Assembly: GCA_031216915.1 (NCBI GenBank)
Contig: CM062293.1
Location: forward strand, 152,342,285-152,406,284
Direction of reading: 5' to 3'
DNA: 64,000 nt
Source: Pictodentalium vernedei
Taxonomy: Eukaryota > Mollusca > Scaphopoda > Dentaliida > Dentaliidae
In this document: in pieces, positions 38,068 through 51,228 of the stretch
Position numbering within the stretch: position 1 is the first letter of the stretch
How the letters are laid out: each line of letters opens with the position of its first letter
Translations under genes and position numbers: made by a program
The notes under the pieces: model-generated
Seen by the model: the letters and a program-made list of their open reading frames with translations, nothing else
The model's database searches: none
What the model was told of the DNA's origin: nothing

Positions 38068-39294
38068 TTATGATAATGTGAATGAGGTGTTCACTCACCA
38101 CACAGAAACTGTTAAAATGACTTCAATAATTCAGAAGATAAGATTTCACAAGAATAAAATCGTGAACTATGGAAAATTTTATGCGTGTCACTTATTGGTT
38201 TAGTCAACTAAAAAACTTTTTTTTTTCAATTGTTTGCCTATGGTTACCCTTATGAAATTTCTCAAAAAACTTCAAATTTTTTTTGGCCCATTTTATGATG
38301 CAAAAATGTTCTACATATAAAAATACCATTATTTTCACATTTTCTGCTGCTGAAATCGCTTGTTCTGACTGAATAAATCAACTTGAAGTACAGAATGGGT
38401 ATCACTGTAGGCCTAAATTCAACTTTTCCGGCAATGACAGCCATAGATTCACGCACAGTGTCACTTTCCATACATTATAAAATCGGGACTCGGAGTTTCA
38501 CTCGTTAGAAATATGAAACACGAGTCAAACAAAATTCACCCATATTCTTTCAGAACAGACTGAATGAATAATCTTCAATTCATTTTTAGTGTTTCATCTA
38601 TTCAAAATATAGCTGTCACAGCCGACAGAAAATAATTTGTCAATTCCAATCGTTTGTTTTTCAGTACTTCTATAGGAAAGCAACTTCTGCGATTTGGAAG
38701 ACTGCAGTATTTTCGATTATACCTCTATAGCAACTTCTGATCAGAAAGGCGGAGGTAAGTGAGTCTGAAAACTAATGATGCCTTCCAGAAGCTAATTTTG
38801 ATTATTCCCTTTTGAAAATGGAAAGGCCTTCATTATATACGACTGAGCAAACCCCGAATAGAAATGACGCTTGAATATCAGTCAATACAGGCATCGAAGA
38901 AACTGATTTTAAGCCACTTGAAAGGTGTTTTCCTACACGGGAGGCCAGGCTTGGTGGGGTAATTTTGCTGCCGAGAGATATTCCTAAAAACACAATGACG
39001 TGTATGTAGATAACGGTGTGCGAGGTGATAAGGGTGGAATTGCTTCGGATACCCCAAGCATAGTCCCATAATTGTGCAATGCTATGGGATGAGCTTTTAC
39101 TAAAATGTTCCAGCTAAGTTTGTCAGTGGTCATTTAGAGTAAAAAGAGTACGTTTTGAACAAAATCAATTTTTAAATTCTTTGAGTTATTTGGGGCGCAG
39201 ATTTTCGATGTGTGCTTATACCCAAATCGCAGACTATAATGATTTGTACTTTTGAGTGGAGGGCTCGGCTGAACTATGTTTAGTCCTGCCAATA

Positions 39295-39325
<31 letters not shown>

Positions 39326-42300
39326 TACATACGCACATTTAAGCTATTGACTAGGGAGTGCATTTACGCAACAGCTGGCGCGTTTATGTTTTATAATAGT
39401 ACACACGAGCGTATTCTTGTATGGGCCCTGGGAACTACAGAAGTGATGTTAATTGGGGTGGACTCGTTGTGCGTTACTGCTTTAATATGACCCAGGGCCC
39501 AAACAAAGCCTTGCGTGTTTCTTCTCTGAAGAGGCATCATAATTGTAAACAATAAGCTAAACTTCATTTTGTTATGTTTAATAGCCATTATTTAGACGTG
39601 AATACTGGGTGGGTGTGACCTAAAATGCCAGTAAACAATTAGGTGGTGGCTAAATTCTGAGTCTTTGGAACTCTGAAATTGGTTTTTCCTAATAGGTGTT
39701 GTCCCTTCATCAGGGGGCCCTCGCATCTTCAGAATTGTCAATCTAAACGATATACGGGCGATTCTGTACTCCAGAAACATACATAACGCGACTGAGAATA
39801 GATTGGATGTATGGACAAAAATATGGACAGGGGTAAAAAATAAGTGCCAATTCGGTAAAATTTCACAAATTTTCGAAAATGCGCTTTTTTATTAACACGA
39901 TTTTGTGTGGGTCAAAAGGATCTTTCTCTTTAGTGAGATGCTCTGGATTTTGACCCAGAACATCGGCACTTTCTATTCACTCCTTTTTGGGATATTTGTG
40001 CTCAAATTTTGACCCCGGGTGATGATATTTTGTACCAAAATAAGTGCCAACATCAGTCAGTTGTTACTATTTATAGTACCTCAGAATGTTTAGACTCCAT
40101 TCTGGACACCTGAACAGATCCCCCGCCAAAAAATCGTCTGCTCAGTCATTACACTGGTTTATAGTGTAACATATCACAGCTGCTTTGTTTCTGTTGATTC
40201 TTTGTTATTAAAAACTAGCGTATTGTTCCATATACCCCCCATCTCCCTCATCTACTCGAAAATGTACATTATTATCTCCTCCAGAAACAGAATGATGGAG
40301 GTCTAACAGTTTAAAGTTTTCCAGTTACATACTGCCACAAGAAATTGATTCGGGCTAAAGCTCAGTAAGTTCAGGCGTTCGCTTTGTTGTATGAAAAGTG
40401 CGTGGTCGATGTGATGTGAGTTCAAAACCCATCTCTTCTTAATATTTTGCCCATTATCCTAACACATACATTTTTTCCTTTGTTCTGGTCGCATCGTCAT
40501 TTATAGAACGTGTTTTCGCAAATTAGCTGGTCGAAAGACTGGGATACTCCACAATCACATTTAAACAAAAATGTTGAAAAACTACCAATTGCCGCAAAAA
40601 ACACACCATTTCTCCTCAAGCCACATTGTCTAATTAGGTGCGCTATTACCTTGCAAACGTTAAGTCAAATAACGAGACGATAATCACTGTTTGATGATGC
40701 CTTTTGTCTGTTCAGCACCGCTGTCTGCCAGATTTAATATTTCCTTGAAATGAAAGCTTGCGAATATTCTCTACTACACTTAATAAACAGCCCTTCTGAC
40801 AAACTAAAAGTGTATGTGCAATGGCACGCTTTATTACCACCATCCCGCGTTGAGTCCTTGGGCAAGGCACTCAACTCAGATTATCCACCTGGGGGCACGA
40901 TGACGCTGTGTACTAAGATGTACTTCACGTCGATGGGGCGCATGTCTTCAACCAATCTAATCCTGCCTGTGCAGCAGTGAGGACTTAAGATGTTTGGGAG
41001 CTGGCATCTGCTCGTCGTTGGTCGGTGGTTCTCTCTGGGTACTCCTGCTTCCTCCATCCATAAAACTGTCACCGTCACCATTTGACCTTGGCTGTCAAAG
41101 TGTCGTTAAACTCTAATAAATAAATAAATAATAAATTACCATCATAGGCAATTTCTTCTATGTTATGTCATTGGTGAGGCCCTCAATTTCATCTGTCCAG
41201 GTGGGAGCAGTTTGTGCTTTGTGCAAATCCGTCCAACAGGTTAATGGTACACTACCCTTCAACCACTGCTAGAGCTGCATGAGCCGTTTCAGTAAGTTAG
41301 GAAGTAAGGTAGTAGATAGCTGCCGCAGGATCGTTCTCTCCATGCTATCCGTACTCTTTCATCCGACACAATACAAATCAGGTTGGTAAAAGAGTCACGA
41401 TACCCCAATAATAAACAAACAAATGCTTTCCATGACTACAAACTTTAAATTTTCTGTGTATTTTGAGTTAAAAGATGTTTCTTTCACAGAATGACTGGTA
41501 AGGTGTCTCTACTTACAAGTTAGGCAACTTTTGGAGCTAACCTGTGGCGACGGACTAGTGTCAATATTCCATGTGCTATAGTGTGTGTGTCAGTTTTTAT
41601 GGATAGCATACCTTCAAAGCGTGTGTATGGAATAGTTTGTTTTGGAGGGAGCGTTGTATTTCAGTTTTACATTTTAGATCCCTCAATCTTCTTTTCGTCT
41701 TAATTTGCCACTCGAGGGTTTATCTGGAATATTTTTCGATATGCATGTATAGAGGCGGGAGTCACGGTGGGTATGGAAAGCGTTCACGTTACAATGATTA
41801 GTGTTTGACAGTTGATGTTTAGATTCCTACCTCCTGGTTTCCTACCTCTTCCTCTGTTTATCTCGGCTGAACATTAGTTTAATGTATCATACTGGAGGTG
41901 AATGAATATTTTAGAGGGGAGCCGTTTGATCTGATATTTAGGTTCACATCCGACTTGTTTCATCATTTACTGGGCATTAGGTACCTAATCACGCTGGTCC
42001 TGGTTTTGCTCGGCTGCCGTTTACGATAGTTTGCATCAAACAAGCGAATGGTAACGTTCGTTCCATATTGTAGCCCTGGGAATGTTATGTACAGTTTAAG
42101 ACGAGTCTCTCTTCAAACTACCCAGATCTATTATCGCGAAGAATTGTTAGCCGAACATTATGTACAGTTTAAGACGAGTCTCTCTTCAAACTACCCAGAT
42201 CTATTATCGCGAAGAATTGTTAGCCGATTTGTGTGATTACTGGCCTTGGTATTGGGTAATTTTATGTGTTGATCAGTATTAATTCTGTGTCAGTATTAAT

Positions 42301-42440
42301 TCAGGTAGGTCACACAGCGAAATTGGGATTCGTTGGAAAGTTCAAGCCTTTCATGTAACAGCCAAAGATCAAAACTATGGACTCTTCTATTATAAGTTGC
42401 GAACTTGTATACGCCAGTGTTCCAGTTAAGAATTCAACAT
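38068..42440 (+). repeat. array unit 8 (4373 bp, subfamily B, resembles units 12-14)
   Basis: It shares with units 12-14, but not with units 4-7, the variants CACATTTAAGC, AGCTGGCGCG, ATGTTTAGACTCC, CTCATCTACTCG, GAAAGACTGGG and GGCACGCTTTA. Its right part (from about 41.2 kb) instead matches unit 9: CTGTGGCGACGG, ACAATGATTAG, TTTACGATAG. Confidence 0.95.
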
Positions 42441-43673
42441 TTATGATAATGTGAATGAGGTGTTCACTCACCACACAGAAACTGTTAAAATGACTTCAAT
42501 AATTCAGAAGATAAGATTTCACAAGAATAAAATCGTGAACTATGGAAAATTTTATGCGTGTCACTTATTGGTTTAGTCAACTAAAAAACTTTTTTTTTTC
42601 AATTGTTTGCCTATGGTTACCCGTATGAAATTTCTCAAAAAACTTCAAATTTTTATTGGCCCAATTTATGATGCAAAAATGTTCTACATATAAAAATACC
42701 ATTGTTTTCACATTTTCTGCTGCTGAAATCGCTTGTTCTGACTGAATAAATCAACTTGAAGTACAGAATGGGTATCACTGTAGGCCTAAATTCAACTTTT
42801 CCGGCAATGACAGCCATAGGTTCACGCACAGTGTCACTTTCCATACATTATAAAATCGGGACTCGGAGTTTCACTCGTTAGAAATATGAAACACGAGTCA
42901 AACAAAATTCACCCATATTCTTTCAGAACAGACTGAATGAATAATCTTCAATTCATTTTTAGTGTTCCATCTATTCAAAATATAGCTGTCACAGCCGACA
43001 GAAAATAATTTGTCAATTCCAATCGTTTGTTTTTCAGTACTTCTATAGGAAAGCAACTTCTGCGATTTGGAAGACTGCAGTATTCTCGATTATACCTCCA
43101 TAGCAACTTCTGATCAGAAAGGCGGAGGTAAGTGAGTCTGAAAACTAATGATGCCTTCCAGAAGCTAATTTTGATTATTCCCTTTTGAAAATGGAAAGGC
43201 CTTCATTATATACGACTGAGCAAACCCCGAATAGAAATGACGCTTCAATATCTGTCAATACAGGCATCGAAGAAACTGATTTTTAGCCACTTGAAAGGTG
43301 TTTTCCTACACGGGAGGCCAGGCTTGGTGGGGTAATTTTGCTGCCGAGAGATATTCCTACAAACACAATGACGTGTATGTAGATAACGGTGTGCGAGGTG
43401 ATAAGGTTGGATTTGCTTCGGATACCCCCAAGCATAGTCCCATAATTGTGCAATGCTATGGGATGAGCTTTTACTAAAATTTTCCAGCTAAGTTTGTCAG
43501 TGGTCATTTAGAGTAAAAAGAGTACGTTTTGAACAAATTCAATTTTTAAATTCTTTGAGTTATTTGGGGCGCAGATTTTCGTTGTGTGCTTATACCCAAA
43601 TCACAGACTATAATGATTTGTACTTTTCAGTGGAGGGCTCGGCTGAAGTATGTTTAGTCCTGCCAATACTCTA

Positions 43674-43704
<31 letters not shown>

Positions 43705-45371
43705 ATACATACGCACATATAAGCTATAGACTAGGGAGTGCATTTGCACAACAGCTGACGCGTTTATGTTTTATAATAGTACACATGAGCGTATTCTTGT
43801 ATGGGCCCTGGGAACTACAGAAGTGATGTTAATTGGGGTGGACACGTTGTGCGTTACTGCTTTAATATGACCCAGGGCCCAAACAAAGCCTTGCGTGTTT
43901 CTCAGCAGTGAGGAGTTAAGATGTTTGGGAGCTGGCATCTGCTCGTCGTTGGTCGGTGGTTCTCTCTGGGTACTCCTGCTTCCTCCATCCATAAAACTGT
44001 CACCGTCACCATTTGACCTTGGCTGTCAAAGTGTCGTTAAACTCTAATAAATAAATAAATAATAAATTACCACCATAGGCAATTTCTTCTATGTTATGCC
44101 ATTGGTGAGGCCCTAAATTTCATCTGTCCAGGTGGGAGCAGTTTGTGCTTTGTGCAAATCCGTCCAACAGGTTAATGGTACACTACCCTTCAACCACTGC
44201 TAGAGCTGCATGAGCCGTTTCAGTAAGTTAGGAAGTAAGGTAGTAGATAGCTGCCGCAGGATCGTTCTCTCCATGCTATCCGTACTCTTTCATCCGACAC
44301 AATACAAATCAGGTTGGTAAAAGAGTCACGATACCCCAATAATAAACAAACAAATGCTTTCCATGACTACAAACTTTAAATTTTCTGTGTATTTTGAGTT
44401 AAAAGATGTTTCTTTCACAGAATGACTGGTAAGGTGTCTCTACTTACAAGTTAGGCAACTTTTGGAGCTAACCTGTGGCGACGGACTAGTGTCAATATTC
44501 CATGTGCTATAGTGTGTGTGTCAGTTTTTATGGATAGCATACCTTCAAAGCGTGTGTATGGAATAGTTTGTTTTGGAGGGAGCGTTGTATTTCAGTTTTA
44601 CATTTTAGATCCCTCAATCTTCTTTTCGTCTTAATTTGCCACTCGAGGGTTTATCTGGAATATTTTTCGATATGCATGTATAGAGGCGGGAGTCACGGTG
44701 GGTATGGAAAGCGTTCACGTTACAATGATTAGTGTTTGACAGTTGATGTTTAGATTCCTACCTCCTGGTTTCCTACCTCTTCCTCTGTTTATCTCGGCTG
44801 AACATTAGTTTAATGTATCATACTGGAGGTGAATGAATATTTTAGAGGGGAGCCGTTTGATCTGATATTTAGGTTCACATCCGACTTGTTTCATCATTTA
44901 CTGGGCATTAGGTACCTAATCACGCTGGTCCTGGTTTTGCTCGGCTGCCGTTTACGATAGTTTGCATCAAACAAGCGAATGGTAACGTTCGTTCCATATT
45001 GTAGCCCTGGGAATGTTATGTACAGTTTAAGACGAGTCTCTCTTCAAACTACCCAGATCTATTATCGCGAAGAATTGTTAGCCGAACATTATGTACAGTT
45101 TAAGACGAGTCTCTCTTCAAACTACCCAGATCTATTATCGCGAAGAATTGTTAGCCGATTTGTGTGATTACTGGCCTTGGTATTGGGTAATTTTATGTGT
45201 TGATCAGTATTAATTCTGTGTCAGTATTAATTCAGGTAGGTCACACAGCGAAATTGGGATTCGTTGGAAAGTTCAAGCCTTTCATGTAACAGCCAAAGAT
45301 CAAAACTATGGACTCTTCTATTATAAGTTGCGAACTTGTATACGCCAGTGTTCCAGTTAAGAATTCAACAT
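42441..45371 (+). repeat. array unit 9 (2931 bp, short type)
   Basis: Lacks the 1449 bp equivalent to 39523-40971; the junction is GTTTCT/CAGCAGTG at 43902/43903. It shares short-unit variants with 10 and 11 (GCTTCAATATCTGTC, TTTTTAGCCAC, AAGGTTGGATTTGC, TTTTCGTTGTGTG, GCTGAAGTATG, ATACTCTACC). Its right part is like unit 8. Confidence 0.95.
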
Positions 45372-48301
45372 TTATGATAATGTGAATGAGGTGTTCACTC
45401 ACCACACAGAAACTGTTAAAATGACTTCAATAATTCAGAAGATAAGATTTCACAAGAATAAAATCGTGAACTATGGAAAATTTTATGCGTGTCACTTATT
45501 GGTTTAGTCAACTAAAAAACTTTTTTTTTTCAATTGTTTGCCTATGGTTACCCGTATGAAATTTCTCAAAAAACTTCAAATTTTTATTGGCCCAATTTAT
45601 GATGCAAAAATGTTCTACATATAAAAATACCATTGTTTTCACATTTTCTGCTGCTGAAATCGCTTGTTCTGACTGAATAAATCAACTTGAAGTACAGAAT
45701 GGGTATCACTGTAGGCCTAAATTCAACTTTTCCGGCAATGACAGCCATAGGTTCACGCACAGTGTCACTTTCCATACATTATAAAATCGGGACTCGGAGT
45801 TTCACTCGTTAGAAATATGAAACACGAGTCAAACAAAATTCACCCATATTCTTTCAGAACAGACTGAATGAATAATCTTCAATTCATTTTTAGTGTTCCA
45901 TCTATTCAAAATATAGCTGTCACAGCCGACAGAAAATAATTTGTCAATTCCAATCGTTTGTTTTTCAGTACTTCTATAGGAAAGCAACTTCTGCGATTTG
46001 GAAGACTGCAGTATTCTCGATTATACCTCCATAGCAACTTCTGATCAGAAAGGCGGAGGTAAGTGAGTCTGAAAACTAATGATGCCTTCCAGAAGCTAAT
46101 TTTGATTATTCCCTTTTGAAAATGGAAAGGCCTTCATTATATACGACTGAGCAAACCCCGAATAGAAATGACGCTTCAATATCTGTCAATACAGGCATCG
46201 AAGAAACTGATTTTTAGCCACTTGAAAGGTGTTTTCCTACACGGGAGGCCAGGCTTGGTGGGGTAATTTTGCTGCCGAGAGATATTCCTACAAACACAAT
46301 GACGTGTATGTAGATAACGGTGTGCGAGGTGATAAGGTTGGATTTGCTTCGGATACCCCCAAGCATAGTCCCATAATTGTGCAATGCTATGGGATGAGCT
46401 TTTACTAAAATTTTCCAGCTAAGTTTGTCAGTGGTCATTTAGAGTAAAAAGAGTACGTTTTGAACAAATTCAATTTTTAAATTCTTTGAGTTATTTGGGG
46501 CGCAGATTTTCGTTGTGTGCTTATACCCAAATCACAGACTATAATGATTTGTACTTTTCAGTGGAGGGCTCGGCTGAAGTATGTTTAGTCCTGCCAATAC
46601 TCTACCCCCCCCCCCCCCCCACACACACACACACATACATACGCACATATAAGCTATAGACTAGGGAGTGCATTTGCACAACAGCTGACGCGTTTATGTT
46701 TTATAATAGTACACATGAGCGTATTCTTGTATGGGCCCTGGGAACTACAGAAGTGATGTTAATTGGGGTGGACACGTTGTGCGTTACTGCTTTAATATGA
46801 CCCAGGGCCCAAACAAAGCCTTGCGTGTTTCTCAGCAGTGAGGAGTTAAGATGTTTGGGAGCTGGCATCTGCTCGTCGTTGGTCGGTGGTTCTCTCTGGG
46901 TACTCCTGCTTCCTCCATCCATAAAACTGTCACCGTCACCATTTGACCTTGGCTGTCAAAGTGTCGTTAAACTCTAATAAATAAATAAATAATAAATTAC
47001 CACCATAGGCAATTTCTTCTATGTTATGCCATTGGTGAGGCCCTAAATTTCATCTGTCCAGGTGGGAGCAGTTTGTGCATTGTGCAAATCCGTCCAACAG
47101 GTTAATGTTACTCTACCCTTCAACCACTGCTGGACCTGCATGAGCCGTTTCAGTAAGTTAGGAAGTAAGGTAGTAGATAGCTGCCGCAGGATCGTTCTCT
47201 CCATGCTATCCGCACTCTTTCATCCGACACAATACAAATCAGGTCGGTAAAAGAGTCACGATACCCCAATAATAAACAAAGAAATGCTTTCCATGACTAC
47301 AAACTTTAAATTGTCTGTGTATTTTGAGTTAAAAGATGTTTCTTTCACAGAATGACTGGTAAGGTGTCTCTACTTACAAGTTAGGCAACTTTTGGAGCTA
47401 ACCTGGGGCGGCGGACTAGTGTCAATATTCCATGTGCTATAGTGTGTGTGTCAGTTTTTATGGATAGCATACCTTCAAAGCGTGTGTATGGAATAGTTTG
47501 TTTTGGAGGGAGCGTTGTATTTCAGTTTTACATTTTAGATCCCTCAATCTTCTTTTCGTCTTAATTTGCCACTCGAGGGTTTATCTGGAATATTTTTCGA
47601 TATGCATGTATAGAGGCGGGAGTCACGGTGGGTATGGAAAGCGTTCACGTTACAACGATTAGTGTTTGACAGTTGATGTTTAGATTCCTACCTCCTGGTT
47701 TCCTACCTCTTCCTCTGTTTATCTCGGCTGAACATTAATTTAATGTATCATACTGGAGGTGAATGAATATTTTAGAGGGGAGCCGTTTGATCTGATATTT
47801 AGGTTCACATCCGACTTGTTTCATCATTTACTGGGCATTATGTACCTAATCACGCTGGTCCTGGTTTTGCTCGGCTGCCGTTTAAGATAGTTTGCATCAA
47901 ACAAGCGAATGGTAACGTTCGTTCCATATTGTAGCCCTGGGAATGTTATGTACAGTTTAAGACGAGTCTCTCCTCAAACTACCCAGATGTATTATCGCGA
48001 AGAATTGTTAGCCGAACGTTATGTACAGTTTAAGACGAGTCTCTCTTCAAACTACCCAGATCTATTATCGCGAAGAATTGTTAGCCGATTTTTGTGATTA
48101 CTGGCCTTGGTATTGGGTAATTTTATGGGTTGATCAGTATTAATTCTGTGTCAGTATTAATTCAGGTAGGTCACACAGCGAAATTGGGACTCGTTGGAAA
48201 GTTCAAGCCTTTCATGTAACAGCCAAAGATCAAAACTATGGACTCTTCTATCATAAGTTGCGAACTTGTGTACGCCAGTGTTCCAGTTAAGAATTCAACA
48301 T
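45372..48301 (+). repeat. array unit 10 (2930 bp, short type)
   Basis: Same deletion, junction at 46832/46833. The left half appears identical to unit 9, including CCCGTATGAAATTTC and TTTTTATTGGCCCAATT. The right half instead matches unit 11: TGCTGGACCTGC, AATCAGGTCGG, TCTCTCCTCAAAC. Confidence 0.95.
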
Positions 48302-51228
48302 TTATGATAATGTGAATGATGTGTTCACTCACCACACAGAAACTGTTAAAATGACTTCAATAATTCAGAAGATAAGATTTCACAAGAATAAAATCGTGAA
48401 CTATGGAAAATTTTATGCGTGTCACTTATTGGTTTAGTCAACTAAAAAACTTTTTTTTTTCAATTGTTTGCCTATGGTTACCCTTATGAAATTTCTCAAA
48501 AAACTTCAAATTTTTTTTGGCCCATTTTATGATGCAAAAATGTTCTACATATAAAAATACCATTGTTTTCACATTTTCTGTTGCTGAAATCGCTTGTTCT
48601 GACTGAATAAATCAACTTGAAGTACAGAATGGGTATCACTGTAGGCCTAAATTCAACTTTTCCGGCAATGACAGTCATAGGTTCACGCACAGTGTCACTT
48701 TCCATATATTATAAAATCAGGACTCGGAGTTTCACTCGTTAGAAATATGAAACACGAGTCAAACAAAATTCACCCATATTCTTTCAGAACAGACTGAATG
48801 AATAATCTTCAATTCATTTTTAGTGTTCCATCTATTCAAAATATAGCTGTCACAGCCGACAGAAAATAATTTGTCAATTCCAATCGTTTGTTTTTCAGTA
48901 CTTCTATAGGAAAGCAACTTCTGCGATTTGGAAGACTGCAGTATTTTCGATTATACCTCCATAGCAACTTCTGATCAGAAAGGCGGAGGTAAGTGAGTCT
49001 GAAAACTAATGATGCCTTCCAGAAGCTAATTTTGATTATTCCCTTTTGAAAATGGAAAGGCCTTCATTATATACGACTGAGCAAACCCCGAATAGAAATG
49101 ACGCTTCAATATCTGTCAATACAGGCATCGAAGAAACTGATTTTTAGCCACTTGAAAGGTGTTTTCCTACACGGGAGGCCAGGCTTGGTGGGGTAATTTT
49201 GCTGCCGAGGGATATTCCTACAAACACAATGACGTGTATGTAGATAACGGTGTGCGAGGTGATAAGGTTGGATTTGCTTCGGATACCCCCAAGCATAGTC
49301 CCATAATTGTGCAATGCTATGGGATGAGCTTTTACTAAAATTTTCCAGCTAAGTTTGTCAGTGGTCATTTAGAGTAAAAAGAGTACGTTTTGAACAAATT
49401 CAATTTTTAAATTCTTTGAGTTATTTGGGGCGCAGATTTTCGTTGTGTGCTTATACCCAAATCACAGACTATAATGATTTGTACTTTTCAGTGGAGGGCT
49501 CGGCTGAAGTATGTTTAGTCCTGCCAATACTCTACCCCCCCCCCCCCCCCCACACACACACATACATACGCACATATAAGCTATAGACTAGGGAGTGCAT
49601 TTACACAACAGCTGACGCGTTTATGTTTTATAATAGTACACATGAGCGTATTCTTGTATGGGCCCTGGGAACTACAGAAGTGATGTTAATTGGGGTGGAC
49701 ACGTTGTGCGTTACTGCTTTAATATGACCCAGGGCCCAAACAAAGCCTTGCGTGTTTCTCAGCAGTGAGGAGTTAAGATGTTTGGGAGCTGGCATCTGCT
49801 CGTCGTTGGTCGGTGGTTCTCTCTGGGTACTCCTGCTTCCTCCATCCATAAAACTGTCACCGTCACCATTTGACCTTGGCTGTCAAAGTGTCGTTAAACT
49901 CTAATAAATAAATAAATAATAAATTACCACCATAGGCAATTTCTTCTATGTTATGCCATTGGTGAGGCCCTAAATTTCATCTGTCCAGGTGGGAGCAGTT
50001 TGTGCATTGTGCAAATCCGTCCAACAGGTTAATGGTACTCTACCCTTCAACCACTGCTGGACCTGCATGAGCCGTTTCAGTAAGTTAGGAAGTAAGGTAG
50101 TAGATAGCTGCCGCAGGATCGTTCTCTCCATGCTATCCGCACTCTTTCATCCGACACAATACAAATCAGGTCGGTAAAAGAGTCACGATACCCCAATAAT
50201 AAACAAAGAAATGCTTTCCATGACTACAAACTTTAAATTGTCTGTGTATTTTGAGTTAAAAGATGTTTCTTTCACAGAATGACTGGTAAGGTGTCTCTAC
50301 TTACAAGTTAGGCAACTTTTGGAGCTAACCTGGGGCGGCGGACTAGTGTCAATATTCCATGTGCTATAGTGTGTGTGTCAGTTTTTATGTATAGCATACC
50401 TTCAAAGCGTGTGTATGGAATAGTTTGTTTTGGAGGGAGCGTTGTATTTCAGTTTTACATTTTAGATCCCTCAATCTTCTTTTCGTCTTAATTTGCCACT
50501 CGAGGGTTTATCTGGAATATTTTTCGATATGCATGTATAGAGGCGGGAGTCACGGTGGGTATGGAAAGCGTTCACGTTACAACGATTAGTGTTTGACAGT
50601 TGATGTTTAGATTCCTACCTCCTGGTTTCCTACCTCTTCCTCTGTTTATCTCGGCTGAACATTAATTTAATGTATCATACTGGAGGTGAATGAATATTTT
50701 AGAGGGGAGCCGTTTGATCTGATATTTAGGTTCACATCCGACTTGTTTCATCATTTACTGGGCATTATGTACCTAATCACGCTGGTCCTGGTTTTGCTCG
50801 GCTGCCGTTTAAGATAGTTTGCATCAAACAAGCGAATGGTGACGTTCGTTCCATATTGTAGCCCTGGGAATGTTATGTACAGTTTAAGACGAGTCTCTCC
50901 TCAAACTACCCAGATGTATTATCGCGAAGAATTGTTAGCCGAACGTTATGTACAGTTTAAGACGAGTCTCTCTTCAAACTACCCAGATCTATTATCGCGA
51001 AGAATTGTTAGCCGATTTGTGTGATTACTGGCCTTGGTATTGGGTAATTTTATGTGTTGATCAGTATTAATTCTGTGTCAGTATTAATTCAGGTAGGTCA
51101 CACAGCGAAATTGGGATTCGTTGGAAAGTTCAAGCCTTTCATGTAACAGCCAAAGATCAAAACTATGGACTCTTCTATCATAAGTTGCGAACTTGTGTAC
51201 GCCAGTGTTCCAGTTAAGAATTCAACAT
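48302..51228 (+). repeat. array unit 11 (2927 bp, short type)
   Basis: Same deletion, junction at 49759/49760. The left half carries TTCTGTTGCTG, ACAGTCATAGG and CCATATATTAT, which are shared with units 12-14. Confidence 0.95.
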
